NCBI GenBank assembly: GCA_007125005.1
Contig: SLDY01000016.1
Span: forward strand, 22,579-86,578
Source of the DNA: Natronohydrobacter sp.
Lineage (GTDB): Bacteria; Pseudomonadota; Alphaproteobacteria; Rhodobacterales; Rhodobacteraceae
Direction: 5' to 3'
Length of the DNA: 64,000 bases
Shown: one piece after another, positions 35,555 through 44,584 of the stretch
Numbering within the stretch: position 1 is the first letter of the stretch
Layout of the letters: each line of letters begins with the position of its first letter
The notes under the pieces: generated by a model
What the model was told of the DNA's origin: nothing
Database searches by the model: none
What the model saw: only the letters and a program-made list of their open reading frames with translations
Translations under genes and position numbers: made by a program

Positions 35555-36046
35555 TTATTCGATAATCATCAGAGGTGCGCCAAACTCGACAGGGCTGCCA
35601 TCGCTGACAAGAATACGTTTCACTGTTCCCGCGCGTGGAGCAGGAATATGGTTCATCGTTTTCATGGCCTCGATGATCATGAGTGTATCGCCTTCGGCGA
35701 CTTGCGAACCGATATTGACAAAGTTTGCAGCACCGGGTTCGGCGGCCAGATAGGCCGTGCCGACCATCGGTGACGTGACTGCACCGGGATGCTGCGCCGG
35801 ATCTGCGGGCAAGTCAGATTTCGCCGGGCCGGATTGCGCCGGCGCTGTTGCGGATACAACAGGCGCGGGAGCCGGTGCCATCTGCTGCACAGCACTGGCG
35901 CTTGAAAACTTGGATACCTTGACGTTCAGACTGTCATTTTCGCCATATTCCCGTTTGACGCTGAGTTCGGAGAGGTTGTTCTCGTCGAGAAGCTCCGCAA
36001 GGGCTTTGATAAAGGCAACATCGGCATCATTGCGGCTCTGCGTCAT
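35555..36046 (-). CDS. accB: Biotin carboxyl carrier protein
   Basis: Carrier that moves carboxyl groups between AccC and the carboxyltransferase. 163 residues starting at ATG 36046 with GAGGAT upstream; the track ORF is 79 residues too long. An N-terminal helical part is joined by an Ala/Pro linker (residues 50-90) to the biotinyl domain, where K129 in [10 protein letters not shown] is biotinylated. [14 protein letters not shown] replaces the more common PMVGTFY start. It leads the accB-accC operon and is divergent from the ScfR-like regulator. Confidence 0.95.
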   Translation of the reverse strand: MTQSRNDADVAFIKALAELLDENNLSELSVKREYGENDSLNVKVSKFSSASAVQQMAPAPAPVVSATAPAQSGPAKSDLPADPAQHPGAVTSPMVGTAYLAAEPGAANFVNIGSQVAEGDTLMIIEAMKTMNHIPAPRAGTVKRILVSDGSPVEFGAPLMIIE

Positions 36047-36233
36047 CGGGATCCTCGTTTTTATACATGACACGGCCACCGGGGCAGCCTGCGCTTGTTG
36101 GGGCGCCTTATACTTGAGTGATCCAGCGCTGTGAAGCCGGGTTTTCATCTCTTGCGGGCGTGCGCTTGAGCAACAGAAAAACGTTTTGCGGTGACCGGGA
36201 TTTGGATAGAGATGGAATCGGGAAGGATCACAT

Positions 36234-37553
36234 ATGGCTCGGAACGCATTAACCGGAACGCGAATACGCGCTCGACGCAACATGCGTGGATTGCGACAGT
36301 CGGAGCTTGCGCGGACCGTTGGGGTGTCTCCATCTTATCTGAATCTTATTGAGCATAACCGGCGCAAGGTCGGACCAGATCTTCTGGATGCTCTGGCGCA
36401 GGCGCTGGGTGTGTCTCCTGATACACTTGCGGAGGATGGCGATGCGCGATTGGTCGAAGGCGCGCGCGCTGCTGCGTTGCGCAGTGGCGCAGACCTTGCC
36501 GATCTTGAGCGCATAGAGGAGTTTACCGGGCGGTTTCCGGGCTGGGCCAAGGTTCTCGCACAGACCCAGGGGCGCGTTGAAAGGCTGGAGCGCGTTGTTG
36601 ATCAGCTTAATGACCGCATGACGCATGACCCTTATCTGGGCGAGGCATTGCACGAGATCATCTCAGCAGTGACATCCGTGCAATCCACAGCGACAATTCT
36701 CAACGACGCACAAGAGATCGAACCGGATTGGCAACTGCGATTTCATCAAAATATCCTGCAGGATAGTGCGCGCCTCGCGGAAGGGGCTGTCGCACTTGTG
36801 AATTATCTCGATGCTGCCAAAGACGATGAGATGGGCCTTGCTGCGCCGCAGGAAGAAGTAGAATCATGGCTTGCAGAGCGGGGGTTTCATCTGAAAGAAC
36901 TCGAAACGGGGAGTTCGCCTTCAGAGGTTCGGGTCACCGATCAGATCGCGCTTTCCTCGGAAGCCTCGCGCACACTCGCGCGGCGCTGGGTCGCAAGGTT
37001 CGGGGCTGATGTGTCGGCCTTGCCGCTGGAGCCATTCGTGAGTGCCATTGACATGTACGGGATGGCGCCGGATGTTCTTGCCGAAACGTTCCAGGTTCCA
37101 TTTGACCAGATCCTGCGTCGCCTCGCATTTCTGCCGCCTGAGATATATGAGCAGCGTTCAGTGCCTGCTCCAGGTCTGGTCATATGTGACAGTTCAGGGA
37201 CGCTTGTCTTCCGTCGACCACTGCAAGGTTTCACCTTTCCGCGCTTTGGTGGCGGCTGCCCGCTCTGGCCATTGTATCAGGCACTTCAAACCCCTGATAT
37301 GCCGCTGCGCGTGCCACTGGTAACAGCTGGCCGGCTGGGGCGGCGGTTCATAGCCTTTGCTTATTGTGCACGACAGGGTCAGATGAGTTTTGATGCGCCA
37401 AGATTGCTTCAGGCCACCATGCTTGTCATCCCCGATGACGCGACTCAACATACCGATAAGCCAATGCTTTCGGTGGGGGCGAGCTGCAGGACTTGTGCCC
37501 AGCTCGATTGCCCTGCCAGGCGTGAGCCCTCGATACTGATGGGGGCTGTATGA
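36234..37553 (+). CDS. Short-chain fatty acyl transcriptional regulator (ScfR/DUF2083)
   Basis: 439-residue regulator with an N-terminal XRE helix-turn-helix (TRIRARRNMRGLRQSELARTVGVSPSYLNLIEHNRR, residues 9-45). The C-terminal half is the DUF2083/ScfR domain of RamB-like regulators that sense short-chain acyl-CoA. It ends with a cysteine set GASCRTCAQLDCPARREPS that may bind metal or act as a redox switch. It is divergent from accB-accC and upstream of the transporter-kinase operon, so regulation of acetyl-CoA or propionyl-CoA use is plausible but inferred. Confidence 0.82.
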   Translation: MARNALTGTRIRARRNMRGLRQSELARTVGVSPSYLNLIEHNRRKVGPDLLDALAQALGVSPDTLAEDGDARLVEGARAAALRSGADLADLERIEEFTGRFPGWAKVLAQTQGRVERLERVVDQLNDRMTHDPYLGEALHEIISAVTSVQSTATILNDAQEIEPDWQLRFHQNILQDSARLAEGAVALVNYLDAAKDDEMGLAAPQEEVESWLAERGFHLKELETGSSPSEVRVTDQIALSSEASRTLARRWVARFGADVSALPLEPFVSAIDMYGMAPDVLAETFQVPFDQILRRLAFLPPEIYEQRSVPAPGLVICDSSGTLVFRRPLQGFTFPRFGGGCPLWPLYQALQTPDMPLRVPLVTAGRLGRRFIAFAYCARQGQMSFDAPRLLQATMLVIPDDATQHTDKPMLSVGASCRTCAQLDCPARREPSILMGAV

Positions 37554-37598
37554 AATGGCGCTTTGACTCGAAGAGATTAACCCGCATAAATGAATTTG

Positions 37599-37684
37599 CC
37601 GGACGGCGGGAGGAAAAGGGCCGTCGGGCAATCTGACCGGGGAGCGCCCCGCCGCGCATGCTCGCTGGCCTGCGCGCCCCGGTC
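37599..37684 (+). promoter_or_regulatory. Structured GC-rich leader of the receiver gene
   Basis: Two hairpins precede the receiver gene: CCGGACGGC with GCCGTCGGG (8 of 9 paired) and GACCGGGGAGCGC with GCGCGCCCCGGTC (12 of 13 paired). The second ends about 16 bases before GAGGGA, the ribosome-binding site, so it could affect translation. A GANTC site lies at 37565-37569. Confidence 0.5.
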
Positions 37685-37712
37685 CCCCGCGAGGGAGAGG
37701 GAGGGAACCGCT

Positions 37713-38081
37713 ATGGAGAAGCGTATTCTGGTCATTGAGGATGAGCCCAATATCTCAGAAGCATTGCGCTTCATCCTATCTCGAAACGGCTGGCAGGTGG
37801 ATGTTTCGGCGGATGGTCATGCTGCTATCGAGACCATGCGCAAAGACCCCCCTGATCTGTTAATTCTGGATGTGATGCTCCCCGGTCTGAGCGGTTTTGA
37901 TGTGCTTCGCTCGGTTCGCGAGGTCGAATGCACGCGTGACCTGCCGGTACTGATGCTGACCGCCAAAGGTCAGGGAGCCGATCGCGCCGAAGCGGAGCGC
38001 TTGGGGGTGACGCGCTTCATGACGAAGCCTTTCGCCAATGCAGAGGTGATCGCGGCCGTTCAGGATTTGGCCGGAACATGA
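37713..38081 (+). CDS. Single-domain response regulator
   Basis: 122-residue receiver with no output domain. Phosphoacceptor D53 is in LLILDVMLPG, the acidic pocket starts VIEDEPN (D10), and the conserved lysine is K105 in FMTKPFAN. The start ATG 37713 follows GAGGGAGAGGGAGGG. Its stop overlaps the next gene by four bases (ATGA), and a histidine kinase gene is third in line, so it is probably that kinase's phosphorylation partner, acting by protein contact or as a phosphate relay. Confidence 0.88.
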   Translation: MEKRILVIEDEPNISEALRFILSRNGWQVDVSADGHAAIETMRKDPPDLLILDVMLPGLSGFDVLRSVREVECTRDLPVLMLTAKGQGADRAEAERLGVTRFMTKPFANAEVIAAVQDLAGT

Positions 38082-38386
38082 AACCACCACGCAGCTCTCA
38101 GTTTGTGGCCAGAGAAAGTTACCGTATCCGGCGGTTGATGGATGCTGCACGCTTTTTGCCGGTTTTCGGGCTGATGCTTTTGCTGTTGCCGCTTATGCGT
38201 GGCACATCCGGCCCGGAGGCACCTCCTACGGCAGCCGAGTCTGTCTATCTCTTCAGTGTTTGGATAGGTCTTGTGCTCGTCGCCTTTCTGATGTCGCTTG
38301 TATTGCGCAGGACGCTTGATCCGCCGAAGTCGGCACAACCGCCTCTGCCCCAAAAGCGTGAAGCCCTTCCTGAAGCAGAGGACTAG
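38078..38386 (+). CDS. Small two-helix membrane protein, unknown
   Basis: 102 residues with two predicted helices (FLPVFGLMLLLLPLM and YLFSVWIGLVLVAFLMSLVL), separated by a short Pro/Glu-rich loop, basic N-terminus and acidic C-terminus. No known domain is recognised. It overlaps the receiver gene by four bases and ends 7 bases before the kinase start, so it is translated together with both. Its position suggests an accessory subunit of the transporter-kinase, which is inference from gene order only. Confidence 0.75.
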   Translation: MKPPRSSQFVARESYRIRRLMDAARFLPVFGLMLLLLPLMRGTSGPEAPPTAAESVYLFSVWIGLVLVAFLMSLVLRRTLDPPKSAQPPLPQKREALPEAED

Positions 38387-38393
38387 CGCGTCG

Positions 38394-41123
38394 ATGTCTT
38401 TCAACCTGCTTGTCCTGACCTGCATCGCCTATGTGATCTTGCTTTTCGCCGTTGCTTCTGCCGCCGAGCGCAGTGCCGCCGAGGGAAGAGCAAAATGGCT
38501 CCGCTCGCCGCTGATATACACGCTATCGCTGTCAGTCTATTGCACGGCGTGGACTTTCTACGGTGCCGTTGGATATGCAGCGCGTTCCGGGCTCGAGTTC
38601 ATGACCATTTACCTCGGGCCAACGCTGGTTTTTGTCGGCTGGTGGGTGATTCTGCGCAAGCTGGTGCGGATAGGGCGCGAGAACCGCGTGACCTCCATAG
38701 CTGACATGATTTCAGCGCGATATGGCAAGTCGAACCTGCTGGGCGTTATCGTCACGCTGTTATGCATTTCGGCAGGAACTCCTTATATCGCGCTGCAACT
38801 GCAATCCATTGCACAATCATTCACGGTCTTTGCCACGGATTCTGTCGGGACTGGCCTCGCCGCCGACCGTAATTTCATTGCCTTCTGGGTCGCAGCGGGG
38901 CTTGCACTCTTCACGATCGCATTTGGCACGCGCAATCTTGATGTGAACGAGCAGCATCCGGGTGTCGTAACAGCAATTGCTGTCGAGGCAGTGGTGAAGT
39001 TGTTAGCGCTGATTGCAGTTGGCGTATTTGCCGTGTGGTTTGTTGCGTCCGGGCCTGCCGATATTCTGGCCCGTATCGACGCGCAGGCCCTTCCAGAGTG
39101 GCATATACAACCTGGGCGCTGGACCGGGTTGATCCTGCTTTCGGCCATTGCCATCATCTGCTTGCCACGCATGTTTCAGGTCACAGTTGTTGAGAATACC
39201 GATGACCAGCATCTGGCAACAGCCAGCTGGGCGTTTCCGCTCTATCTCTTTCTGATCAGTCTCTTTGTCTTGCCTATCGCCGTTGTGGGGCTAGAAGTCA
39301 TGCCCACAGGGACAAATCCCGACATGTTCGTGCTCACGCTGCCGCTGCATCTTGGGCAGGATGGCTTGGCACTCTTGTCTTTTCTTGGGGGATTCTCGGC
39401 GGCGACCTCCATGGTTATCGTCGCCTCGCTGGCACTTGCGACGATGGTGTCGAACCACATCGTCGTGCCGCTTTGGCTGAAGGCGCGAGCGGTGCAGAAT
39501 CTCGATACAGGTGACATGCGGGTTCTGGTGCTAAGCGTCCGTCGGCTATCGATCGTGCTCGTGCTGTGCTTTGGCTACATCTACTATGTCATTTCTGGTG
39601 GCTCTGCTGCCTTGGCAGCTATAGGGCTCATTGCTTTTGTCGGCGTCGCGCAGATCATGCCTGCGCTTCTGGGCGCGCTGTTCTGGCGGGGTGCAAGCCG
39701 AACCGGTGCAGCCATTGGCCTTACAATTGGTTCGCTGCTGTGGTTCTATACGTTGTTCCTCCCCAGTTTTGGGCCAGATGTCATCCTTTCAGCTCGGGTG
39801 ATGGAGCAGGGGTTGTTTGGGCTGTCATGGCTCAGGCCCTACAGTCTATTCGGGTTGACTGCGCTTGATCCGTTGCTGCATTCGCTCTTCTGGTCGCTCC
39901 TGCTGAATGCGCTGGCCTTTTGCGTAGGCTCATTCGTTAGCTTCCCGAGCCCCATTGAGCGTGTGCAAGGCGCTCTCTTTGTCGATATTTTTGACCGGCC
40001 CGGCCCGGCGCGAAGCTGGACCCACCCCGCTGCCGAGGCTGAGGACCTCCTTCCGATGGCGCAGCGAATCCTTGGGCAAAGCGAAGGCCAGAGTTTCTTT
40101 CGTGTGCAGGCGGAGCTGCAAGGAAAACAGGGCTATCTACCTGATATTACGCCAGAGTTTCTGGAGGCGCTGGAACTGAAGCTTTCGGGCTCGGTCGGTG
40201 CCGCAACGGCCCATGCGATGCTTGCCCAGACAGTGGGTACAGCTGTTGTCTCGGTCGAGGATCTGATGGCAGTTGCCTCCGAGACGGCGCAAATCATGGA
40301 GTATTCTGCGCAGCTTGAGGCGAAATCAGAAGAACTGAGTCGCACTGCGCGCAAGCTGCGTGACGCCAATGAAATGCTTCAGAAGCTCTCTGTGCAGAAA
40401 GATGCCTTTCTCAGTCAGATCAGCCACGAGTTGCGTACTCCGATGACATCGATTCGTGCTTTCTCCGAGATCCTTATGGATGGCGAGGGCATGTCTGACG
40501 AGGAGCAGCATCATTTTGCGCAAATCATTCATGATGAATCAATCCGTTTGACACGGCTGCTGGATGATCTGCTTGACCTGAGTGTTCTTGAACATGGACA
40601 GGTTCAGCTCAATATCGGTCCGGCATTGCTGCGCGACCTGATCGACAAATCGATCACCGCCTCCAATTCGGTGCAGGCGGAGCGCAAATTCCGCTTTACG
40701 CGGAGCCGCGACCCCGAGACGATTGAGATCGTGACGGATGCGGGACGCTTGACGCAAGTCTTCATCAATATTCTGTCGAATGCGCGAAAATACTGCATCT
40801 CGGATGACCCCCAAATGAAGATTTCAGTGCGACGGCGCGATGGTATGATCGAGGTCGATTTCACTGATAACGGAGAGGGCATCCCGCGTGACAAGCAGGC
40901 GCTTATCTTCGAGAAATTCTCGCGCCTGACAGATTCCATGCAGGCAGGCGGCGCAGGACTCGGCCTCGCGATTTGCCGTGAGATCATGCATAATCTGGGC
41001 GGTGACATAACCTATGTGCCGGGGCAGGGGGGGGCATGCTTCCGGGTGAGTTTCCCGCTGGAACTTTCACCGCGCGAGGCTTCGCAGAAACCACTTGGCA
41101 AGGAAACAGAAGCTGTCGAATAG
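38394..41123 (+). CDS. SLC5 transporter-STAC-histidine kinase fusion
   Basis: 909-residue membrane sensor. Residues 1-520 form about 13 helices of the sodium/solute symporter family (TFYGAVGYAARSGLEFMTIYLGP, VTSIADMISARYGK). Residues about 550-640 fit the STAC domain that links such transporters to kinases. A coiled coil leads to the dimerisation helix with phosphoacceptor H678 in FLSQISHELRTPM, then the ATPase with N box LSNARKYC and G box DNGEGIPRD. No PAS domain is seen, unlike CbrA. It would sense a solute by binding or transport and signal through the adjacent receiver. Start ATG 38394 follows GAGGA. Confidence 0.87.
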   Translation: MSFNLLVLTCIAYVILLFAVASAAERSAAEGRAKWLRSPLIYTLSLSVYCTAWTFYGAVGYAARSGLEFMTIYLGPTLVFVGWWVILRKLVRIGRENRVTSIADMISARYGKSNLLGVIVTLLCISAGTPYIALQLQSIAQSFTVFATDSVGTGLAADRNFIAFWVAAGLALFTIAFGTRNLDVNEQHPGVVTAIAVEAVVKLLALIAVGVFAVWFVASGPADILARIDAQALPEWHIQPGRWTGLILLSAIAIICLPRMFQVTVVENTDDQHLATASWAFPLYLFLISLFVLPIAVVGLEVMPTGTNPDMFVLTLPLHLGQDGLALLSFLGGFSAATSMVIVASLALATMVSNHIVVPLWLKARAVQNLDTGDMRVLVLSVRRLSIVLVLCFGYIYYVISGGSAALAAIGLIAFVGVAQIMPALLGALFWRGASRTGAAIGLTIGSLLWFYTLFLPSFGPDVILSARVMEQGLFGLSWLRPYSLFGLTALDPLLHSLFWSLLLNALAFCVGSFVSFPSPIERVQGALFVDIFDRPGPARSWTHPAAEAEDLLPMAQRILGQSEGQSFFRVQAELQGKQGYLPDITPEFLEALELKLSGSVGAATAHAMLAQTVGTAVVSVEDLMAVASETAQIMEYSAQLEAKSEELSRTARKLRDANEMLQKLSVQKDAFLSQISHELRTPMTSIRAFSEILMDGEGMSDEEQHHFAQIIHDESIRLTRLLDDLLDLSVLEHGQVQLNIGPALLRDLIDKSITASNSVQAERKFRFTRSRDPETIEIVTDAGRLTQVFINILSNARKYCISDDPQMKISVRRRDGMIEVDFTDNGEGIPRDKQALIFEKFSRLTDSMQAGGAGLGLAICREIMHNLGGDITYVPGQGGACFRVSFPLELSPREASQKPLGKETEAVE

Positions 41124-41150
41124 CTTGGTGCCCAGGAAAACGGCAGGAGC

Positions 41151-41176
41151 AAAATTTTTGCAGGGACAAAAATTTT
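41151..41176. promoter_or_regulatory. AT-rich perfect inverted repeat upstream of preT
   Basis: AAAATTTTTG, six bases, then CAAAAATTTT: an exact 10-bp inverted repeat, 27 bases after the kinase stop and about 70 before preT. It may terminate the kinase transcript or be an operator of preT-preA. It is not a RutR-box sequence. Confidence 0.5.
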
Positions 41177-41246
41177 ACTAATTGATAAAAAAACGGAGCC
41201 GTGGTTTGCTGCACAAATAAGAGCCAGTCAGAACAGGGCCAGCAAA

Positions 41247-42590
41247 ATGTCCAACAGTCCTACCACTCCCGGCATCGTGCCTGCGCGCCTTCATCCCGAG
41301 GATTACCCGCGCCATTTCGATGATCTTTATCCCGATTTTGATCCGCATGAGGCAAGGGTCGCTGCGGATCGGTGCTATTTCTGCCATGATGCTCCCTGCA
41401 TCACGGCCTGTCCGACAGAGATCGATATTCCTCTCTTCATTCGCCAGATCCAGAACGGCCAACCCGAGGCGGCAGCGAAGACGATCTTTGATCAGAACAT
41501 TCTTGGCGGTATGTGCGCGCGGGTGTGCCCCACAGAAACCCTTTGCGAAGGTGCTTGTGTGCGGGAGGCCGCTGAAGGCAAGCCTGTCGAGATCGGCCGT
41601 CTGCAACGCTATGCAACCGAGACGCTTATCGCCAAGGGCGCGCATCCTTATCAACGCGCAGCGTCAAGCGGCAAGCGCGTGGCCGTGGTAGGGGCAGGGC
41701 CTGCAGGGCTTGCTTGTGCGCACAGGCTCGCGATGCATGGCCATGAAGTCACTGTGTTTGATGCGCGCGAGAAACCCGGCGGGCTGAACGAATACGGCAT
41801 CGCGGCCTACAAGACTGCACATGGATTTGCTGCGGCCGAAGTCGACTGGCTGATGCAGATCGGCGGGATTGAACTGCGGCAAGGCTGGCGGCTTGGCAGC
41901 GATGGGACACTTGGCGATCTCAAGGCAGAGTTCGACGCGGTCTTCCTTGGGATTGGTCTTGCCGGGGTCAATGCGCTCGGGATCGCGCAGGAAGATGCAC
42001 CGGGCGCGCGCGACGCAGTCGATTTCATCGCCGAATTGCGACAGACCCCCGATGTCTCGACTGTGCCTATCGGGCGGCATGTCGTTGTGATCGGGGGCGG
42101 CATGACTGCTGTTGACGCTGCTGTGCAGTCGCGGCTTTTAGGGGCGGAGCATGTGACCATGGTCTATCGTCGCGGGCGCGAGGATATGAGCGCCTCCGAT
42201 TACGAGTTGAGCCATGCCGCTAATGAAGGTGTGAAGATCATTACAAATGCGATGCCTGTGGCGATTCATGCAAATGGTGCGCTGCGCGAGATCGAATTCG
42301 CCTATACACATGCAGGAGAGACGGGGCTGGAGCCCACCGGCGAGACGTTCCGGCTCAAGGCAGATCAGGTTTTCAAGGCGATCGGGCAGATGCTGGAGGG
42401 CGCGCCCGAGGAGCTTGCGCTCGACGGGCGCAAACTTGCGGTCGATTCCGAGGGGCGTACATCGCTTGAGGGCGTCTGGGCCGGCGGCGATTGCACGGGC
42501 GGCGGCGAAGACCTGACAGTGACTGCTGTCGCGCAAGGCCGCGATGCGGCCATGAGCATCCACGCCTATCTGACTGGGACTGGTGGCTGA
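41247..42590 (+). CDS. preT: Dihydropyrimidine dehydrogenase subunit PreT
   Basis: Flavoprotein that takes electrons from NADH for pyrimidine reduction, 447 residues. The N-terminal segment has cysteines for iron-sulfur clusters (CYFCHDAPCITACPTEID and CARVCPTETLCEGACV), followed by two dinucleotide-binding loops (VVGAGPAGLACAHRLA and VVVIGGGMTAVDAA) and AGGDCTGGGEDLTVTAV for FAD. It resembles the small subunit of glutamate synthase, but the neighbour preA decides the assignment. Together PreT and PreA turn uracil or thymine into the dihydro form. preA follows after 26 bases. Confidence 0.93.
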   Translation: MSNSPTTPGIVPARLHPEDYPRHFDDLYPDFDPHEARVAADRCYFCHDAPCITACPTEIDIPLFIRQIQNGQPEAAAKTIFDQNILGGMCARVCPTETLCEGACVREAAEGKPVEIGRLQRYATETLIAKGAHPYQRAASSGKRVAVVGAGPAGLACAHRLAMHGHEVTVFDAREKPGGLNEYGIAAYKTAHGFAAAEVDWLMQIGGIELRQGWRLGSDGTLGDLKAEFDAVFLGIGLAGVNALGIAQEDAPGARDAVDFIAELRQTPDVSTVPIGRHVVVIGGGMTAVDAAVQSRLLGAEHVTMVYRRGREDMSASDYELSHAANEGVKIITNAMPVAIHANGALREIEFAYTHAGETGLEPTGETFRLKADQVFKAIGQMLEGAPEELALDGRKLAVDSEGRTSLEGVWAGGDCTGGGEDLTVTAVAQGRDAAMSIHAYLTGTGG

Positions 42591-42616
42591 TCGCCCGCCA
42601 TACGGAGACATATATC

Positions 42617-43918
42617 ATGGCAGACCTGACTACGAATTTCATCGGCATAAAATCCCCCAACCCATATTGGCTCGCCTCAGCGCCGCCGACCGACAAGGAA
42701 TACAACGTCGTGCGCGCTTTCAAGGCGGGCTGGGGCGGTGTTGTCTGGAAGACGCTCGGCGCCGAAGGCCCGCCGGTGGTCAATGTCAACGGCCCGCGTT
42801 ACGGGGCAATCTGGGGCGCGGATCGCCGACTTCTGGGGCTGAACAATATCGAACTGATCACCGACCGCCCGCTGGAGGTCAACCTGCGCGAGATCAAGCA
42901 GGTCAAGCGCGACTGGCCTGACCGGGCAATGGTGGTCTCGCTCATGGTGCCTTGCGATGAGGAAAGCTGGAAAGCGATCCTTGCGCGTGTGGAAGAGACC
43001 GAAGCCGATGGGGTTGAGCTCAACTTCGGCTGCCCGCATGGCATGTCCGAGCGTGGCATGGGTTCTGCCGTGGGGCAGGTGCCGGAGTATATCGAGATGG
43101 TGACGCGCTGGGTAAAACAGCACTCGCGCATGCCCTGCATCGTGAAGCTGACGCCGAATATCACTGACATTCGCAAACCGGCCGAGGCTGCGAAACGCGG
43201 CGGCGCGGATGCGGTCAGCCTGATCAACACGATCAATTCGATCACATCGGTCAATCTCGACACCTTCAGCCCCGAGCCGATGATCGATGGTAAAGGCGCG
43301 CATGGCGGTTATTGCGGGCCCGCCGTGAAACCGATTGCGCTGAACATGGTGGCAGAGATCGCGCGCAGTCCTGAAACTGCGGGCCTGCCAATCTCCGGCA
43401 TCGGTGGTGTAACAACATGGCGCGACGCAGCGGAATTCTTGAGCCTTGGTGCGGGCACAGTTCAGGTCTGCACTGCTGCCATGACCTATGGCTTTGGGAT
43501 CATCAAGGAGCTGACTGCGGGTCTTTCGCTCTACATGGATCAGAAGGGCTTTACCTCGGTTGATGATGTTGTTGGCCGTGCCGTGCCGAATGTGACCGAT
43601 TGGCAGTATCTCAACCTCAATCATGTTACCAAGGCGCGGATCGATCAGGATCTCTGCATACAGTGCGGGCGTTGCTTTGCCGCCTGCGAGGACACCTCCC
43701 ATCAGGCGATTTCCATGTCATCCGATCGGGTCTTCGAGGTGATTGACGCGGAGTGCGTGGCCTGCAATCTCTGCGTGAATGTTTGCCCTGTGCAGGACTG
43801 CATCACGATGGAGACCTTGCCGAAGGGGGCGACTGACCCGCGCACCGGTGAAGTTGTCGGCGATTACGCCAACTGGACGACGCATCCAAACAATCCGATG
43901 GCGAAGGCTGCGGAGTGA
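42617..43918 (+). CDS. preA: Dihydropyrimidine dehydrogenase subunit PreA
   Basis: Catalytic subunit that reduces uracil and thymine, 433 residues. The FMN barrel resembles dihydroorotate dehydrogenase (ITDIRKPAEAAKRGGADAVSLINTI; catalytic-loop cysteine in FGCPHGMSERGMG) and is followed by two [4Fe-4S] motifs, CIQCGRCFAAC and CVACNLCVNVC. ATG 42617 is chosen over the track start since the upstream part is preT in another frame. The stop codon directly abuts that of the convergent rutR, with no spacer. First enzymatic step of the pyrimidine route whose later steps are encoded next. Confidence 0.95.
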   Translation: MADLTTNFIGIKSPNPYWLASAPPTDKEYNVVRAFKAGWGGVVWKTLGAEGPPVVNVNGPRYGAIWGADRRLLGLNNIELITDRPLEVNLREIKQVKRDWPDRAMVVSLMVPCDEESWKAILARVEETEADGVELNFGCPHGMSERGMGSAVGQVPEYIEMVTRWVKQHSRMPCIVKLTPNITDIRKPAEAAKRGGADAVSLINTINSITSVNLDTFSPEPMIDGKGAHGGYCGPAVKPIALNMVAEIARSPETAGLPISGIGGVTTWRDAAEFLSLGAGTVQVCTAAMTYGFGIIKELTAGLSLYMDQKGFTSVDDVVGRAVPNVTDWQYLNLNHVTKARIDQDLCIQCGRCFAACEDTSHQAISMSSDRVFEVIDAECVACNLCVNVCPVQDCITMETLPKGATDPRTGEVVGDYANWTTHPNNPMAKAAE

Positions 43919-44569
43919 TTAGGGAGCGAGAAGGCGGGAATAGAGATGCTCGAGAAACGCCTCGGCTCCTTCGTGGGGCTCATGCCCCGCACCGCGTATC
44001 AGCGCAATCTGGGCGGCAAAATCCGCATAATGCTGCGTGAGCGCCCAGATAGAGAAGATCAGGTGATACGGATCGACCGGCGCGATGCGGCCTTGATCGA
44101 CCCAGCCGCGCAGGGTAATCGCGGTCTGGTCCACCAGAAGGCGCAAATCATCGCGGATAAAGCCCTCGATTCGGGGAGCGCCCTGCAGGATCTCATTGGC
44201 GAAAAGTCTGCTCTCGCGCGGAAAGTCGCGCGACATCTCAAGCTTGCGGCGCATATACTCCATGATTTCCGTGCGCGGATCGCCTTGGGGATTGATCAGA
44301 CGCAGTGGCGCCAGCCATGTATCGAGAAGCTGCGTCAGCAATTCGCGGTGGATGTCTTCTTTGCCATCGAAATAGTAAAGAAGATTCGGCTTAGACAGTC
44401 CGGCTTCGGTTGCGAGCTGGTCGAGGGTGGCGCCGCGAAAACCATGCGTGGAAAACACTTCAAGGGCTGCCTCCAGAATGATCTGGCGATTGCGCTTCTG
44501 GATGCGCGAGCGAGTGACTGGCCGCGCGCTGCTGGAATTCCGGGCGGTCGAGGATCGGGGTACGTTCAT
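43919..44569 (-). CDS. rutR: TetR family pyrimidine regulator RutR
   Basis: 216-residue TetR regulator closely resembling E. coli RutR. The helix-turn-helix is FRGATLDQLATEAGLSKPNLLYYFDGKEDI and the ligand domain keeps the RutR pattern (LDTWLAPLRLINPQGDPRTEIMEYMRRKLEMSRDFPRESRLFANEIL, then HLIFSIWALTQHYADFAAQI). RutR binds uracil or thymine and then releases DNA. A near-consensus box, TTGACTGGATGGTCAA, lies 15 bases upstream of its start, toward the divergent ureidopropionase gene, so it likely controls itself and the catabolic operon. Confidence 0.93.
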   Translation of the reverse strand: MNVPRSSTARNSSSARPVTRSRIQKRNRQIILEAALEVFSTHGFRGATLDQLATEAGLSKPNLLYYFDGKEDIHRELLTQLLDTWLAPLRLINPQGDPRTEIMEYMRRKLEMSRDFPRESRLFANEILQGAPRIEGFIRDDLRLLVDQTAITLRGWVDQGRIAPVDPYHLIFSIWALTQHYADFAAQIALIRGAGHEPHEGAEAFLEHLYSRLLAP

Positions 44570-44584
44570 CTTGGGACAAGCTTC

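Noticed and set aside
42677-43702. 341-residue minus-strand ORF opposite preA
   Set aside because: Lies wholly within preA, which has all its catalytic motifs, and has no plausible domain.
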